Of a stretch of 56,232 nucleotides of DNA, positions 7,684-16,240 are shown piece after piece. The stretch lies in contig JAAZDW010000022.1 of NCBI GenBank assembly GCA_012512595.1, positions 1-56,232 on the forward strand, written 5' to 3'. The stretch comes from Erysipelothrix sp. (GTDB taxonomy: Bacteria; Bacillota_I; Bacilli_A; Erysipelotrichales; Erysipelotrichaceae). A model generated the notes under the pieces. That model worked only from the letters and a program-made list of their open reading frames with translations. It was not told where the DNA came from and searched no databases. Each line of letters opens with the position of its first letter. Within the stretch, counting starts at the first letter, position 1. The translations under genes and the position numbers were made by a program.

Positions 7684-8228
7684 ATGTCAAAGTTAAATGA
7701 ATTCATACAATTGTTACAAGGCAGATTTGATAATAAAGAACAATTTGAAAGTCTAAATGACGAAGATTTTCCATATGCGAAACATGTAAATACCATTTGT
7801 AATAATAAGATAGTAAACTTACCAAATGATTTTAAAGGTGTGTTCATGGTCCAGGAAAGTTATTACATCACAAAAGGCAGAAAAAATGCACAACCACACT
7901 TTTTCTTATTTACAGAAGAAGATAATCAAATAAAACTTACTTCTTGTGACACACCTGATGGATATGATAAAAACACTTTCACTTATGCGAATTTAAAAGA
8001 TTAGATTATAACAATCTCAAATATTCAGAGAAATTTACACCCGCGATTTATGTTGAAAACGATGGCGTGTGGGAGGGTGGAAGTGTAAGTATGTTTTCTC
8101 CGGTACTAAAATTTAATTTGCATCAACGCTTATCGACAGAATGTTTAGAAGTAACTGAAAGTATGGAAGTTAATGGTAAACAAACCTTTGGTTTTGACCA
8201 ACCAATTTTATATAAGCGGATTGCTTAA
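7684..8228 (+). pseudogene. CpeT/CpcT-like protein split by a -1 frameshift (possible programmed slip)
   Basis: The first frame gives 106 residues ending at a TAG (8002-8004). The -1 frame continues without a stop to a TAA at 8226-8228 and encodes a coherent 76-residue tail beginning RLDYNNLKYSEKFTPAIYVE. Joined, they make 181 residues, the size of CpeT-like beta-barrel proteins, whose N-terminal xGxFDNxxQ pattern is also present (GRFDNKEQ); that family call is weak. The join coincides with T TTA AAA (7992-7998), in frame as a classical -1 slippery heptamer two codons before the stop. Either one A was lost from a run, in life or in assembly, or ribosomes slip. The gene follows codA by 19 bases, so it shares that operon. 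Confidence 0.6.
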
Positions 8229-8293
8229 GACGATTTCTTTAACCTAATATACAATAATTTTTAAAGCATAATTAGATTATTTCAAGTAAATTT

Positions 8294-8343
8294 AAAAACA
8301 CCCCTAATTTCCATCAAATGATGTCAAGAGGGGGGTGTTTTTA
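8294..8343. terminator. Bidirectional terminator between convergent genes
   Basis: AAAACACCCC and GGGGGTGTTTTT form a strong stem with A- and T-runs at either side. It can end transcription of the codA operon on the plus strand and of the UPF0316 gene on the minus strand. Confidence 0.85.
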
Positions 8344-8373
8344 TACCAAAATTTTTAAAAAAACATTTAATCA

Positions 8374-8925
8374 TTAATTGTCTTTTGTTTTATTTGGCAC
8401 TAATATTTTTTTAGAACTCTTCATTGTGTTAACTAAGAAGCCACCTTTAAATCTTCTCGGTTCATAAGAAACTATAAATGCCCTAGGCTCGTATTCATCA
8501 ATTAAATTTAGCAGTTCTTCTTCACGATTTCTTTTTGTTAAAATATCTAATCTGAATCTTTTACTATTTCTTCCTTCACCTTCATAAACAGTAACACCAA
8601 ATCCCTCATTTCTTAAATGAGTGATTAAATCGTTATTTTTATCTAAAAGATTTACAACAAAGTTATTATAACCAATCGCAAGTTTGTTTTCAACAGCGCC
8701 ACCAATAAGGATTCCTATTCCAAATCCAAGTGCATATACTAACATTGCAAGAGGACCTTGGTCACCACTAAAAACAAGAGACAAACCAAACACATATATA
8801 AGTGCTTCTGCAAAGCCAAGAACAGCGGCAATCGCAGTCATGTTTTTAACTAAAAATATCGTTCTAAGTGTTAATATTGGAACATATATTAATTGCAAAA
8901 CTAGAATTAGAATTATATCTATCAT
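8374..8925 (-). CDS. UPF0316 (YebE-like) membrane protein, DUF5698/DUF2179
   Basis: The 183-residue protein has three hydrophobic segments (about residues 2-24, 30-53 and 60-80) followed by a cytoplasmic C-terminal domain of about 100 residues with the G-x-G-x-N-S-x-R pattern (EGEGRNSKRFRLDIL) and the YEPRAFIVSYEPRRFKGGF block typical of DUF2179. This organisation matches the UPF0316 family (B. subtilis YebE); its function is unknown. An AAGGTGATTTT ribosome binding site precedes the start on the minus strand. It is a single gene, divergent from the oxidoreductase at 9062 and convergent with the codA operon. Confidence 0.88.
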   Translation of the reverse strand: MIDIILILVLQLIYVPILTLRTIFLVKNMTAIAAVLGFAEALIYVFGLSLVFSGDQGPLAMLVYALGFGIGILIGGAVENKLAIGYNNFVVNLLDKNNDLITHLRNEGFGVTVYEGEGRNSKRFRLDILTKRNREEELLNLIDEYEPRAFIVSYEPRRFKGGFLVNTMKSSKKILVPNKTKDN

Positions 8926-9061
8926 AAAATCACCTTCCCGAAATTATCCAGTATTAACAGTATAAACTAATACTACAACTTTTCCAAATCTATCACAATA
9001 TTATCAAACGTTCTCACATTGTATTAAAGAAAGAATGATATAATAAATATAGGTGATAAAG

Positions 9062-10024
9062 ATGAAAAAACTAAATTATGGAATTATTTCTGCAGCTACC
9101 ATTGCCCCGCGTTTTGTGGCAGCACTTAACACAACTAAGCATTCAAGAGCTTTAGCGATAGGAGCATCTAGCCTTAATAGAGCAAAGCAGTTTGCAAAGG
9201 ATTATGATATCGCTAAAGCTTATGGAAGTTATAAGGAAGTATATGAAGACCCTGAGATTGATGTAGTATACATAGCTAGTATAAATGACCAACACTTTAC
9301 TCAAATAATGGAGGCCTTGTCGCACAAAAAACATGTTATATGCGAAAAACCAATGGTTCTAAACCTAAAAGATGCTCAAGAGGCTTTTGCTTTTGCTCGT
9401 CAACAAGGTGTATTTTTAATGGAAGCCCAAAAAACGGTATTTTTGCCTACAAGTCAATTTGTAAAAGATAAAATTTTAGATAAGGATTTTGGAGAACTAA
9501 AGCATATTAACCTAAGTGCCTCTTGGCTGATAGATTTCCCCAAAAAACATTGGGTCTATGATCATCACCAGGCGGGAGTCCTATTTAGCTCTGCCTCCTA
9601 CCTTATCGAATATTTATTATACCTACTTGATAATCCACAGTTTGAATATGTAACTCAAATGCATCTAGGGACTAAGACAGAAATAGATGACATTTTAATT
9701 TCCTTTAAGTTTAACAATAAACTATTAGCCTCAACTCATCTTACAATGACGGCCAAAACAAATAACGAAGCGATTTTTTATTTTGAAAAGGCGATAATCA
9801 CAATTAAAAAGTTTTGGAGTGCTAACCAATTAGTTGTCTACACCCACAGTAGTGATGAGTATCAAACTATATCATACGAAAAAGTTCCAGAAATGGTTTA
9901 TGAGATTGAACATGTTTATGACTGTATTACAAAAGGCCTTCTCCAATCACCAATAATGACTGAAGAAATCACTACAACCTGTGTCAGTTTAGTTGAAGAA
10001 ATTTATAAATCTACACAAAAATAA
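9062..10024 (+). CDS. Gfo/Idh/MocA-family oxidoreductase
   Basis: NAD(P)-dependent dehydrogenase of the Gfo/Idh/MocA group, cytoplasmic, acting on an unknown sugar, cyclitol or diol. The Rossmann start GIISAATIA, the CEKPMVL motif (about residues 95-101), the MEAQKTVFLP segment and the alpha/beta C-terminal domain are in order. The ORF track begins at a GTG (9053) that lies inside the AGGTG ribosome binding site; the ATG at 9062 is better placed and gives 320 residues. MEAQ after the NAD domain resembles the dimeric dihydrodiol/xylose dehydrogenase branch rather than inositol dehydrogenases. A TATAAT lies at 9039-9044. It stands alone, about 13 kb from the two relatives in the uronate locus, and is not closely similar to them. 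Confidence 0.85.
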   Translation: MKKLNYGIISAATIAPRFVAALNTTKHSRALAIGASSLNRAKQFAKDYDIAKAYGSYKEVYEDPEIDVVYIASINDQHFTQIMEALSHKKHVICEKPMVLNLKDAQEAFAFARQQGVFLMEAQKTVFLPTSQFVKDKILDKDFGELKHINLSASWLIDFPKKHWVYDHHQAGVLFSSASYLIEYLLYLLDNPQFEYVTQMHLGTKTEIDDILISFKFNNKLLASTHLTMTAKTNNEAIFYFEKAIITIKKFWSANQLVVYTHSSDEYQTISYEKVPEMVYEIEHVYDCITKGLLQSPIMTEEITTTCVSLVEEIYKSTQK

Positions 10025-10047
10025 AAAATCGAATTAATATTTACTCT

Positions 10048-10086
10048 AGCTTACTCCCATATTTGACATGGAGGTAAGCTTTTTAT
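10048..10086 (+). terminator. Terminator after the oxidoreductase gene
   Basis: AGCTTAC...GTAAGCT forms the base of a stem that extends through CC/GG pairs, followed by TTTTTA. Confidence 0.75.
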
Positions 10087-10228
10087 ATTGCTTTAGCATT
10101 AAAACCTAAATATATATTAATCAATAGATTTTCCGAAAGTAAATATCAAGGGTATTATAAACTATTTAATGTAGTCTTTACTCTATAAGTCTAAAAATTA
10201 ACTAGATTATAATTCTATCCTTTCATAA

Positions 10229-10257
10229 TTGACATAGGGTGTGACATAACATATAGT
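10229..10257 (+). promoter_or_regulatory. Promoter of the tetR-glycosidase operon
   Basis: Perfect -35 TTGACA (10229-10234), 17-base spacer and -10 TATAGT (10252-10257). The -35 is embedded in the first of two operator boxes. Confidence 0.75.
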
Positions 10258-10281
10258 AAAATTGTGACATAGGGTATGACA
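10230..10281. repeat. Two direct copies of a 17-bp TetR operator box
   Basis: TGACATAGGGTGTGACA (10230-10246) and TGACATAGGGTATGACA (10265-10281) differ at one base and are 35 bases apart. Each is itself a near palindrome (TGACATA / TATGACA around GGG). The first overlaps the -35; the second covers the expected transcription start and abuts the AGGAG ribosome binding site of tetR. This is the arrangement expected for autorepression by the encoded TetR protein. Confidence 0.75.
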
Positions 10282-10292
10282 GGAGCGCAATT

Positions 10293-10922
10293 ATGGATAG
10301 AAAAGAACGAATCAAGGCATTAATTATAGAAAAATCAAGAGATGTATTTCTTGAAAAAGGGATTGTAAACACAGTAATGAATGATATTGCTTTAAGTGTT
10401 GATTTAAGCGTTAGAACGATTTATAGATACTTTCCAACCAAAGAAGATATTGCTTATGAAATTATAATAGAACTTATCAATGAATGGAATAATTATCAAA
10501 AATTAGTTTTTGATGAGTTAAAAGGCAGTGGTCTGAGAAGGTTAGAGTTGTTTTTGAATAGTTTGATTTTAAATATGAGTAAAAAGCCTGAGGTAATGCG
10601 GTATATAAGTGAATTTGATTTTTATTTTAATGACAGAGTTGTTGTGACGATAAGTTTGGATCATCAAAAACGCTTTAACGATATTATTTTAAAATCAGAC
10701 TATTTGATTGAGAGTATTATTGAGTTAGGTAAAAAGGATGGTTCAATTAAACAAGGTACTGATACTCAGTTAATGGTTGCAACGATATCTAATGTACTCT
10801 GGAGTTTTGGCCAAAGAATTGCGATAAGGGGGGAAATAATAAAAAAGGAGTCAGGATTTGATGGAATAGAGTTAATTAAACACCAAGTTGAAATATACAT
10901 TAAACACATTAAGGAGGTTTAA
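10293..10922 (+). CDS. TetR/AcrR-family transcriptional regulator
   Basis: A 209-residue repressor with an N-terminal TetR DNA-binding domain. The helix-turn-helix spans about residues 26-45 (MNDIALSVDLSVRTIYRYFP), followed by the family's typical KEDIAYEI. The rest is a helical ligand-binding and dimerisation domain. It is the first gene of an operon with a GH1 hydrolase, a GPH symporter and a GH2 hydrolase, and its promoter carries two matching near-palindromic boxes. It therefore most likely represses its own operon until a glycoside or product binds. Its TAA is immediately followed by the ATG of the GH1 gene, and the ribosome binding site of that gene lies inside the tetR end, implying coupled translation. 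Confidence 0.92.
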   Translation: MDRKERIKALIIEKSRDVFLEKGIVNTVMNDIALSVDLSVRTIYRYFPTKEDIAYEIIIELINEWNNYQKLVFDELKGSGLRRLELFLNSLILNMSKKPEVMRYISEFDFYFNDRVVVTISLDHQKRFNDIILKSDYLIESIIELGKKDGSIKQGTDTQLMVATISNVLWSFGQRIAIRGEIIKKESGFDGIELIKHQVEIYIKHIKEV

Positions 10923-12230
10923 ATGAAGCCAATTAAATTACCAAGTAGTTTTCTTTTAGGAAGTGCCACAGCTGCGACACAAATTGAAGGTGGCGATAAG
11001 AATAGCAATTGGTACCACTGGTCTTTGAAAGGTATGATCGCTAATAATGAAAGTTCTATTGTTGCCGCTGATCATTACAATCGAGTCATTGAAGACATTA
11101 ATCTTATGAAAGAGATGAATCATGAAATCTATAGGATGAGTATTGAGTGGAGCCGGATTGAACCAGAAGAAGGTGTTTGGTCGCAAAAAGGGATTAAGCA
11201 TTACCAAGATGAGATTCAGGCATTAGTAGAAGCTGGCATCAAGCCACTTGTTACCCTTCATCATTTTTCTCATCCCCAGTGGTTTGAAGAAAAAGGACAA
11301 TGGACTAATAGAGATAGTGTAAAATATTTTAGCCGTTTTGTTAAAAAAGTAGTTTCTTTTTTAGGTGACAGTGTTAATGAGTATTGCACAATTAATGAAC
11401 CAAATGTTTTTGCAATGGACACTTTTATGGATGGAAAATATCCCCCAGGCAAAAAAGATGATATTTTATCATATTTTAAGGCATCAAAAAATCTTATTTT
11501 AGCCCACCTAAAAGCATATAAAATAATTCATAGTGAACGAAAAAAAATGGGCTATAACGATACCATGGTTGGAATTGCGATTCATTTAGCCTATTTTGAG
11601 GTTAGTGGCAACAACATCTTAACTAAATTAAGTGAAAAATTAATGAACTATTCCTTCCATCAAATGTTTTTAAATGGGATGATAGAGGGACATTTAACCT
11701 TTCCAGTTGGTTTGGGATATCCTCATGGCAAAGGCATTTATTGTGACTTTATTGGAGTAAATTATTACTCAAGACATCTAATCCATTCTTCTAACAATCC
11801 CGCAATGTTGTTTGGAGAGGTAAAAGTAGAAGCAGGTTTACCAGATGAAAAACTAAATGATTTAGGTTGGGAGATCTATCCTGAAGGTTTATATAAAGTT
11901 GTTAAAGAAGTCTTTGAAAAGTATAAACTGCCTATATATATTACAGAGAATGGTATACCTGACGCAAATGACAGTAAACGAGCTAAATTTATTTATAACC
12001 ACTTAAAAGAAATCGAGAAATTGATTGCGGATGACGTAGATATTCGGAGATATTATCACTGGTCATTATTAGATAATTTAGAATGGAATGATGGTTATGC
12101 GCCAAGGTTTGGTTTAATTGAAGTTGACTACTATACACAAAAAAGAACAATAAGAGAAAGTGGCCGATTTTATGGCACTATCTGCAAAGAAAAGGAAATT
12201 ACAAAGAAAATGATAGATAAGTATCTATAA
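10923..12230 (+). CDS. GH1 beta-glycosidase acting on unphosphorylated substrate
   Basis: Cytoplasmic family 1 glycoside hydrolase, a retaining beta-glucosidase or beta-galactosidase. The acid/base Glu159 sits in TINEP, the nucleophile Glu342 in ITENG, and the N-terminal FLLGSATAATQIEGG is diagnostic. Residues SLLDNLEWNDGYAPRFG (Glu387, Trp388) correspond to the sugar O4/O6-binding EW pair of enzymes for free glycosides; 6-phospho-beta-glucosidases usually carry other residues here with an S/K/Y phosphate site. This fits the next gene, a symporter that delivers unphosphorylated glycosides. Length (435) is slightly short for the family. AAGGAGG lies 5 bases before the ATG, inside the end of tetR. 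Confidence 0.92.
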   Translation: MKPIKLPSSFLLGSATAATQIEGGDKNSNWYHWSLKGMIANNESSIVAADHYNRVIEDINLMKEMNHEIYRMSIEWSRIEPEEGVWSQKGIKHYQDEIQALVEAGIKPLVTLHHFSHPQWFEEKGQWTNRDSVKYFSRFVKKVVSFLGDSVNEYCTINEPNVFAMDTFMDGKYPPGKKDDILSYFKASKNLILAHLKAYKIIHSERKKMGYNDTMVGIAIHLAYFEVSGNNILTKLSEKLMNYSFHQMFLNGMIEGHLTFPVGLGYPHGKGIYCDFIGVNYYSRHLIHSSNNPAMLFGEVKVEAGLPDEKLNDLGWEIYPEGLYKVVKEVFEKYKLPIYITENGIPDANDSKRAKFIYNHLKEIEKLIADDVDIRRYYHWSLLDNLEWNDGYAPRFGLIEVDYYTQKRTIRESGRFYGTICKEKEITKKMIDKYL

Positions 12231-12244
12231 TTAAGGAGAAAATT

Positions 12245-13678
12245 ATGAACACAATAACCAAAAGAAATAAATGGACATATAGCGTTGGTTGTATTGGTCG
12301 AGATATGATATTTATCCTTGTCTCAATGTTTATGTTGCCTTACATTCAATACACAATGAATTTAACTGTTGCCCAATTTAGTGCTATCTCAACGATAATG
12401 ATATTTTCTCGAGTTTGGGATGCCTTTAATGACCCAATCATGGGAATGATTATTGAGAATTCAAGATTAAAAGGCGGCAAATTTAGACCTTGGGTGATGC
12501 TTGGTGGTGTAAGTAATTTTGCCATCACTATTTTATTATTTTTAGTTAGGCCGACTGGCTGGGCATTTGTGTTATTTTTTGGGATTGCATATATTGCCTG
12601 GGGAATGACTTTTACAATCAATGACATTGCCTATTGGTCACTTTTACCAAATTTGTCATCAAATAATGATGAAAGAAATGAACTAACTAATTTAGTTCTA
12701 ATTTTTGCAAGTATTGGCCAATTCATAGCAGGTGGTCTAATACCGATTTTAGTTACAGGTAACGCCGTATGGATGTATAAAGTTTTAGGTATAAGCATTT
12801 CGTTTATATTTTTAGCTTTTACCCTACTTACATATTTTGGAGTTTCTGAAAGAATAGTTGTCGAAGAAAAACAGGGAAAAGTAAATTTAAAGAAAATGTA
12901 CAGTATATTATTTAAAAATGATCAGTTAATAATCGTTGCTATTGCCTTGTTACTTTACACAATTGCAATTGAATTATTCATGGCTTTCGGAATTAACTTC
13001 TTTTACTTTGAATTTGGTTATGGTGGTGTTCAATTGACAATCTTCACCGTATTTTTTGCACTTGGGTCTCTGACAGCTCTGCTCGTTTTTCCTTTTTTGA
13101 CCAAACACTATAAACGGATGAAGATAATGGGCATTGGAACATTAATTTCTGTCATTGGATATCTCTCATTTTTATCACTGGGATATCTTATTCCAATGAA
13201 TGAAATTATTCTATATACCAGTGCTTTTTTCATCTTTTTTGGGCTTAATTTATTCTTTGTTGTATTGGTTGTTATGACAGCCAATGTCATTGAATATAAT
13301 GAAATAAAGACAGGTGAACGTAATGAAAGCATCATATTTTCAATTAGACCATTTATGACAAAACTTGGAGCCGCCTTGCAACAGGCAATCGTGACCTTGG
13401 TTTTGATAATATCAGGAGTCTATGTTTACTCTCAACAAATAGCTGACTTAGAGATCCAAAAATCTCAAGGATTACTTCAAGAAATAAGTAGTCAAGCTAA
13501 TGTCATTTTGTCTAGTGCGACACCAAAAATGTTGTTAATGTTGAGAATTGGGATGGGGCTAATCCCGATGATTAGTATTGTTATTGCCTATTTACTAATT
13601 AAAAGTAAGTATACGATCACTGAAGAAAAATATGACCAAATACTTATTGACTTGGCAAAGATTAAGTTAGACAAATAA
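12245..13678 (+). CDS. GPH-family glycoside:cation symporter
   Basis: Twelve-helix carrier of the glycoside-pentoside-hexuronide family (MelB/XynT type) that imports a glycoside with Na+ or H+. The D-x-x-x-DP signature near the N-terminus (FSRVWDAFNDPIMGMIIE) and KGGKFRPW after helix 2 are the usual cation- and sugar-site motifs; 477 residues is normal. It has no IIA or IIB extension, in contrast to the carrier at 20348. It sits 15 bases after the GH1 gene and 22 before the GH2 gene, so it probably supplies both enzymes with the same plant- or host-derived glycosides. The ribosome binding site is AAGGAGAAA. Confidence 0.92.
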   Translation: MNTITKRNKWTYSVGCIGRDMIFILVSMFMLPYIQYTMNLTVAQFSAISTIMIFSRVWDAFNDPIMGMIIENSRLKGGKFRPWVMLGGVSNFAITILLFLVRPTGWAFVLFFGIAYIAWGMTFTINDIAYWSLLPNLSSNNDERNELTNLVLIFASIGQFIAGGLIPILVTGNAVWMYKVLGISISFIFLAFTLLTYFGVSERIVVEEKQGKVNLKKMYSILFKNDQLIIVAIALLLYTIAIELFMAFGINFFYFEFGYGGVQLTIFTVFFALGSLTALLVFPFLTKHYKRMKIMGIGTLISVIGYLSFLSLGYLIPMNEIILYTSAFFIFFGLNLFFVVLVVMTANVIEYNEIKTGERNESIIFSIRPFMTKLGAALQQAIVTLVLIISGVYVYSQQIADLEIQKSQGLLQEISSQANVILSSATPKMLLMLRIGMGLIPMISIVIAYLLIKSKYTITEEKYDQILIDLAKIKLDK

Positions 13679-13699
13679 TTACATATAGGGAGGCAAACC

Positions 13700-16108
13700 A
13701 TGATTAAGAAAACTGATATTAATTTCAATTGGAAGTACACACCAAATTTTAAAAATGAATATATATTAAAAGATTTTGATGATAGTTCTTTTCAAAATGT
13801 GCAAATTCCTCACACAAATATTGAAGTGCCATATAACAACTTTGATGAAAGCATTTATCAATTTGAAAGTTGTTATCGAAAAAACTTATGGATAGATGCT
13901 ATTACCGATCAGCAGCGTGTTTACATCAAATTTAATGGGGTAATGGCGTATGCAAAGGTCTATCTTAATGGTAATTATATTGGAGAGCACAAAGGTGGCT
14001 ATACCCCATTTAGATTAGATTTAACTGAGTTTGCCATCATCAATGAATATAATACACTAGCTGTTTATGTAGATTCTAATGAACGAGAAGAGATACCACC
14101 TTTTGGTTTTGTAATTGATTATTTGACTTATGGTGGGATTTACCGCGAAGTATCACTTGAATATGTAAATCAGACTCATATAGAGAATGTTGCTATTACG
14201 ACCAAAGATGTTCTTACAGAGTCACCAGCACTTAATATTGATCTTTATTTTACCAATCACAAGCAAACCGCTCAAAGTTTGATATGTGAGTTTTCACTTT
14301 TAAAAGAAAAGAAAATTGTCCAAGAGTTTAAAGAAGAAGTAGAATTGACCTCTAACTTTAAGCAAAAACATACTATTAATGAAGTTGTCAGCAGTGTTGC
14401 CTTATGGAGTTTAGATGACCCAAATTTATATACATTGAAAGTTAACCTTATATTAAATAATAAAATAATTGATAGCCATAATCTTCGTTTTGGCTTTAGA
14501 GATATTAATTTTACAAGTAAAGGTTTTTATTTAAATGGTGAAAAACTAAAGTTACGTGGTCTCAATCGCCATCAATCATTTCCATATGTAGGCTATGCAA
14601 TGCCAAAAAGTGCTCAATATAAAGATGCTGATATTCTTAAGTATGACTTAGGATTAAATATAGTGAGACTATCTCATTATCCGCAAAGTGATCATTTTTT
14701 AGACAGATGTGATGAAATAGGTTTATTAGTTTTTGATGAAATTCCAGGCTGGCAGCACATCGGAAATCAAAAGTGGCAAGATACGTCAATAGAAAATGTT
14801 TCTGAAATGATTTTAAAGGATATAAATCATCCTAGTGTTATCATCTGGGGAGTTAGAATCAATGAATCTCAGGATAACCAGAAATTCTATACTCAAACTA
14901 ATGCAATTGCAAGAAAATTAGATGATTCAAGACCAACTGGTGGTGTAAGAGACATGGCTGCAAAAGAGATAATTGAAGATGTCTATACATACAATGATTT
15001 TGTGCATACTGGAGATAATCAAGGACTCGATAAAAAGAAAAAGATTACTAAAAGCAAAAAACCTTATCTTATAACTGAATATAATGGGCACATGTTTCCG
15101 ACTAAAAAATTTGATAATGAATCACGGCGTATAAGCCATGCCCTAAGGCATTTAAATGTCTTGGCGGCAATGGAAAACGATGATGACATATCTGGGGCAA
15201 TTGGCTGGTGTATGTTTGACTACAATACTCATAAAGACTTTGGAAGTGGTGATAGAATTTGTTATCACGGAGTTATGGATATGTTTCGTATTCCTAAGTA
15301 TGCAGCTTATGCATACCAGTCTCAGCAAATGGAAACACCTGTGATGCATGTTGCAAGTTCTTTAAATATCGGTGAATATGATGCCTCTTTAATGGAAGAT
15401 ATTCATGTCTTTACTAATTGCGACTACATTAAATTATATAAAAATAATCAATACATCAACACCTTTTATCCAGATCAAAGAAAGTATAAGAGTCTTTTGC
15501 ATCCGCCAATTATAATTGATGATTTAATTGGTGATGAAATCGAAAACAATGAAATATTCACTCCTAAGGATGCAGAAACGATTAAACAACTTTTGATCAA
15601 AGTAAACAAGAGTGGGCTGAATTTAAACTTAATTGACACTATAAAAATGGGAAAGATATTTCTTAAGTATAAACTAAATATGAACGATGCAGAGGCATTG
15701 TATACCAAGTATTTTGGTGGATGGGGAGAAAAGGCAACTAGCTACTTCTTTGAAGGTTATATAAATGATGAAAGTGTTGCCAAGGTTGTAAAAAGTCAGG
15801 TGTCAAAGCCAAATTTAAAAATGACTATCGACAAAGATTTTTTGATTGAAGATAAAACCTATGACGTCACACGAATAGTTGTGGAGTTATTAGATGAATT
15901 TAATAATAATATCGTCTATGCAAATGACGTATTAAAAGTTGAATGTGATGGACCACTTGAAATTATCGGTCCAAAAGCGATATCTTTAATAGGCGGCTCA
16001 ATTGGTTTTTGGGTTAAAACAATTGGTGAATCAGGCGTAGCTAGTGTAAAAATCACTTCTGATCGATTTGGCATTATAAAAAAGGATATTCAAGTACAAA
16101 AGTTTTAA
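13700..16108 (+). CDS. GH2 family glycoside hydrolase
   Basis: Retaining glycosidase of family 2, 802 residues, without signal peptide and hence cytoplasmic. Order: sugar-binding domain (about 1-180, with NGVMAYAKVYLNG and HKGGYTPF), immunoglobulin-like domain (about 185-285), catalytic TIM barrel (about 285-580) and beta-rich C-terminal domains (the last about 90 residues resemble a further Ig-like module). The acid/base is Glu389 in WGVRINES and the nucleophile Glu460 in ITEYNGH. It lacks the NxK carboxylate-binding motif and the NRYxGWY segment of the other GH2 here, so a beta-galactosidase-like or other neutral-sugar activity is more likely. Last gene of the tetR operon. Confidence 0.9.
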   Translation: MIKKTDINFNWKYTPNFKNEYILKDFDDSSFQNVQIPHTNIEVPYNNFDESIYQFESCYRKNLWIDAITDQQRVYIKFNGVMAYAKVYLNGNYIGEHKGGYTPFRLDLTEFAIINEYNTLAVYVDSNEREEIPPFGFVIDYLTYGGIYREVSLEYVNQTHIENVAITTKDVLTESPALNIDLYFTNHKQTAQSLICEFSLLKEKKIVQEFKEEVELTSNFKQKHTINEVVSSVALWSLDDPNLYTLKVNLILNNKIIDSHNLRFGFRDINFTSKGFYLNGEKLKLRGLNRHQSFPYVGYAMPKSAQYKDADILKYDLGLNIVRLSHYPQSDHFLDRCDEIGLLVFDEIPGWQHIGNQKWQDTSIENVSEMILKDINHPSVIIWGVRINESQDNQKFYTQTNAIARKLDDSRPTGGVRDMAAKEIIEDVYTYNDFVHTGDNQGLDKKKKITKSKKPYLITEYNGHMFPTKKFDNESRRISHALRHLNVLAAMENDDDISGAIGWCMFDYNTHKDFGSGDRICYHGVMDMFRIPKYAAYAYQSQQMETPVMHVASSLNIGEYDASLMEDIHVFTNCDYIKLYKNNQYINTFYPDQRKYKSLLHPPIIIDDLIGDEIENNEIFTPKDAETIKQLLIKVNKSGLNLNLIDTIKMGKIFLKYKLNMNDAEALYTKYFGGWGEKATSYFFEGYINDESVAKVVKSQVSKPNLKMTIDKDFLIEDKTYDVTRIVVELLDEFNNNIVYANDVLKVECDGPLEIIGPKAISLIGGSIGFWVKTIGESGVASVKITSDRFGIIKKDIQVQKF

Positions 16109-16132
16109 ATTAAATGAGATTTAACAATAAAA

Positions 16133-16183
16133 AACAATCGGATTTATATATCAACTTAACTGATTATAACCCGGTTGTTTTTA
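16133..16183. terminator. Terminator after the GH2 gene
   Basis: AACAATCGG and CCGGTTGTTTTT form a 9-base stem with one wobble. The flanking A-run means it may also act for the convergent AraC gene. Confidence 0.8.
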
Positions 16184-16240
16184 ATTGTTTTAACTAAACG
16201 ATACTTCAACACTTTAATTAAATATTATAATATGTGGAAA

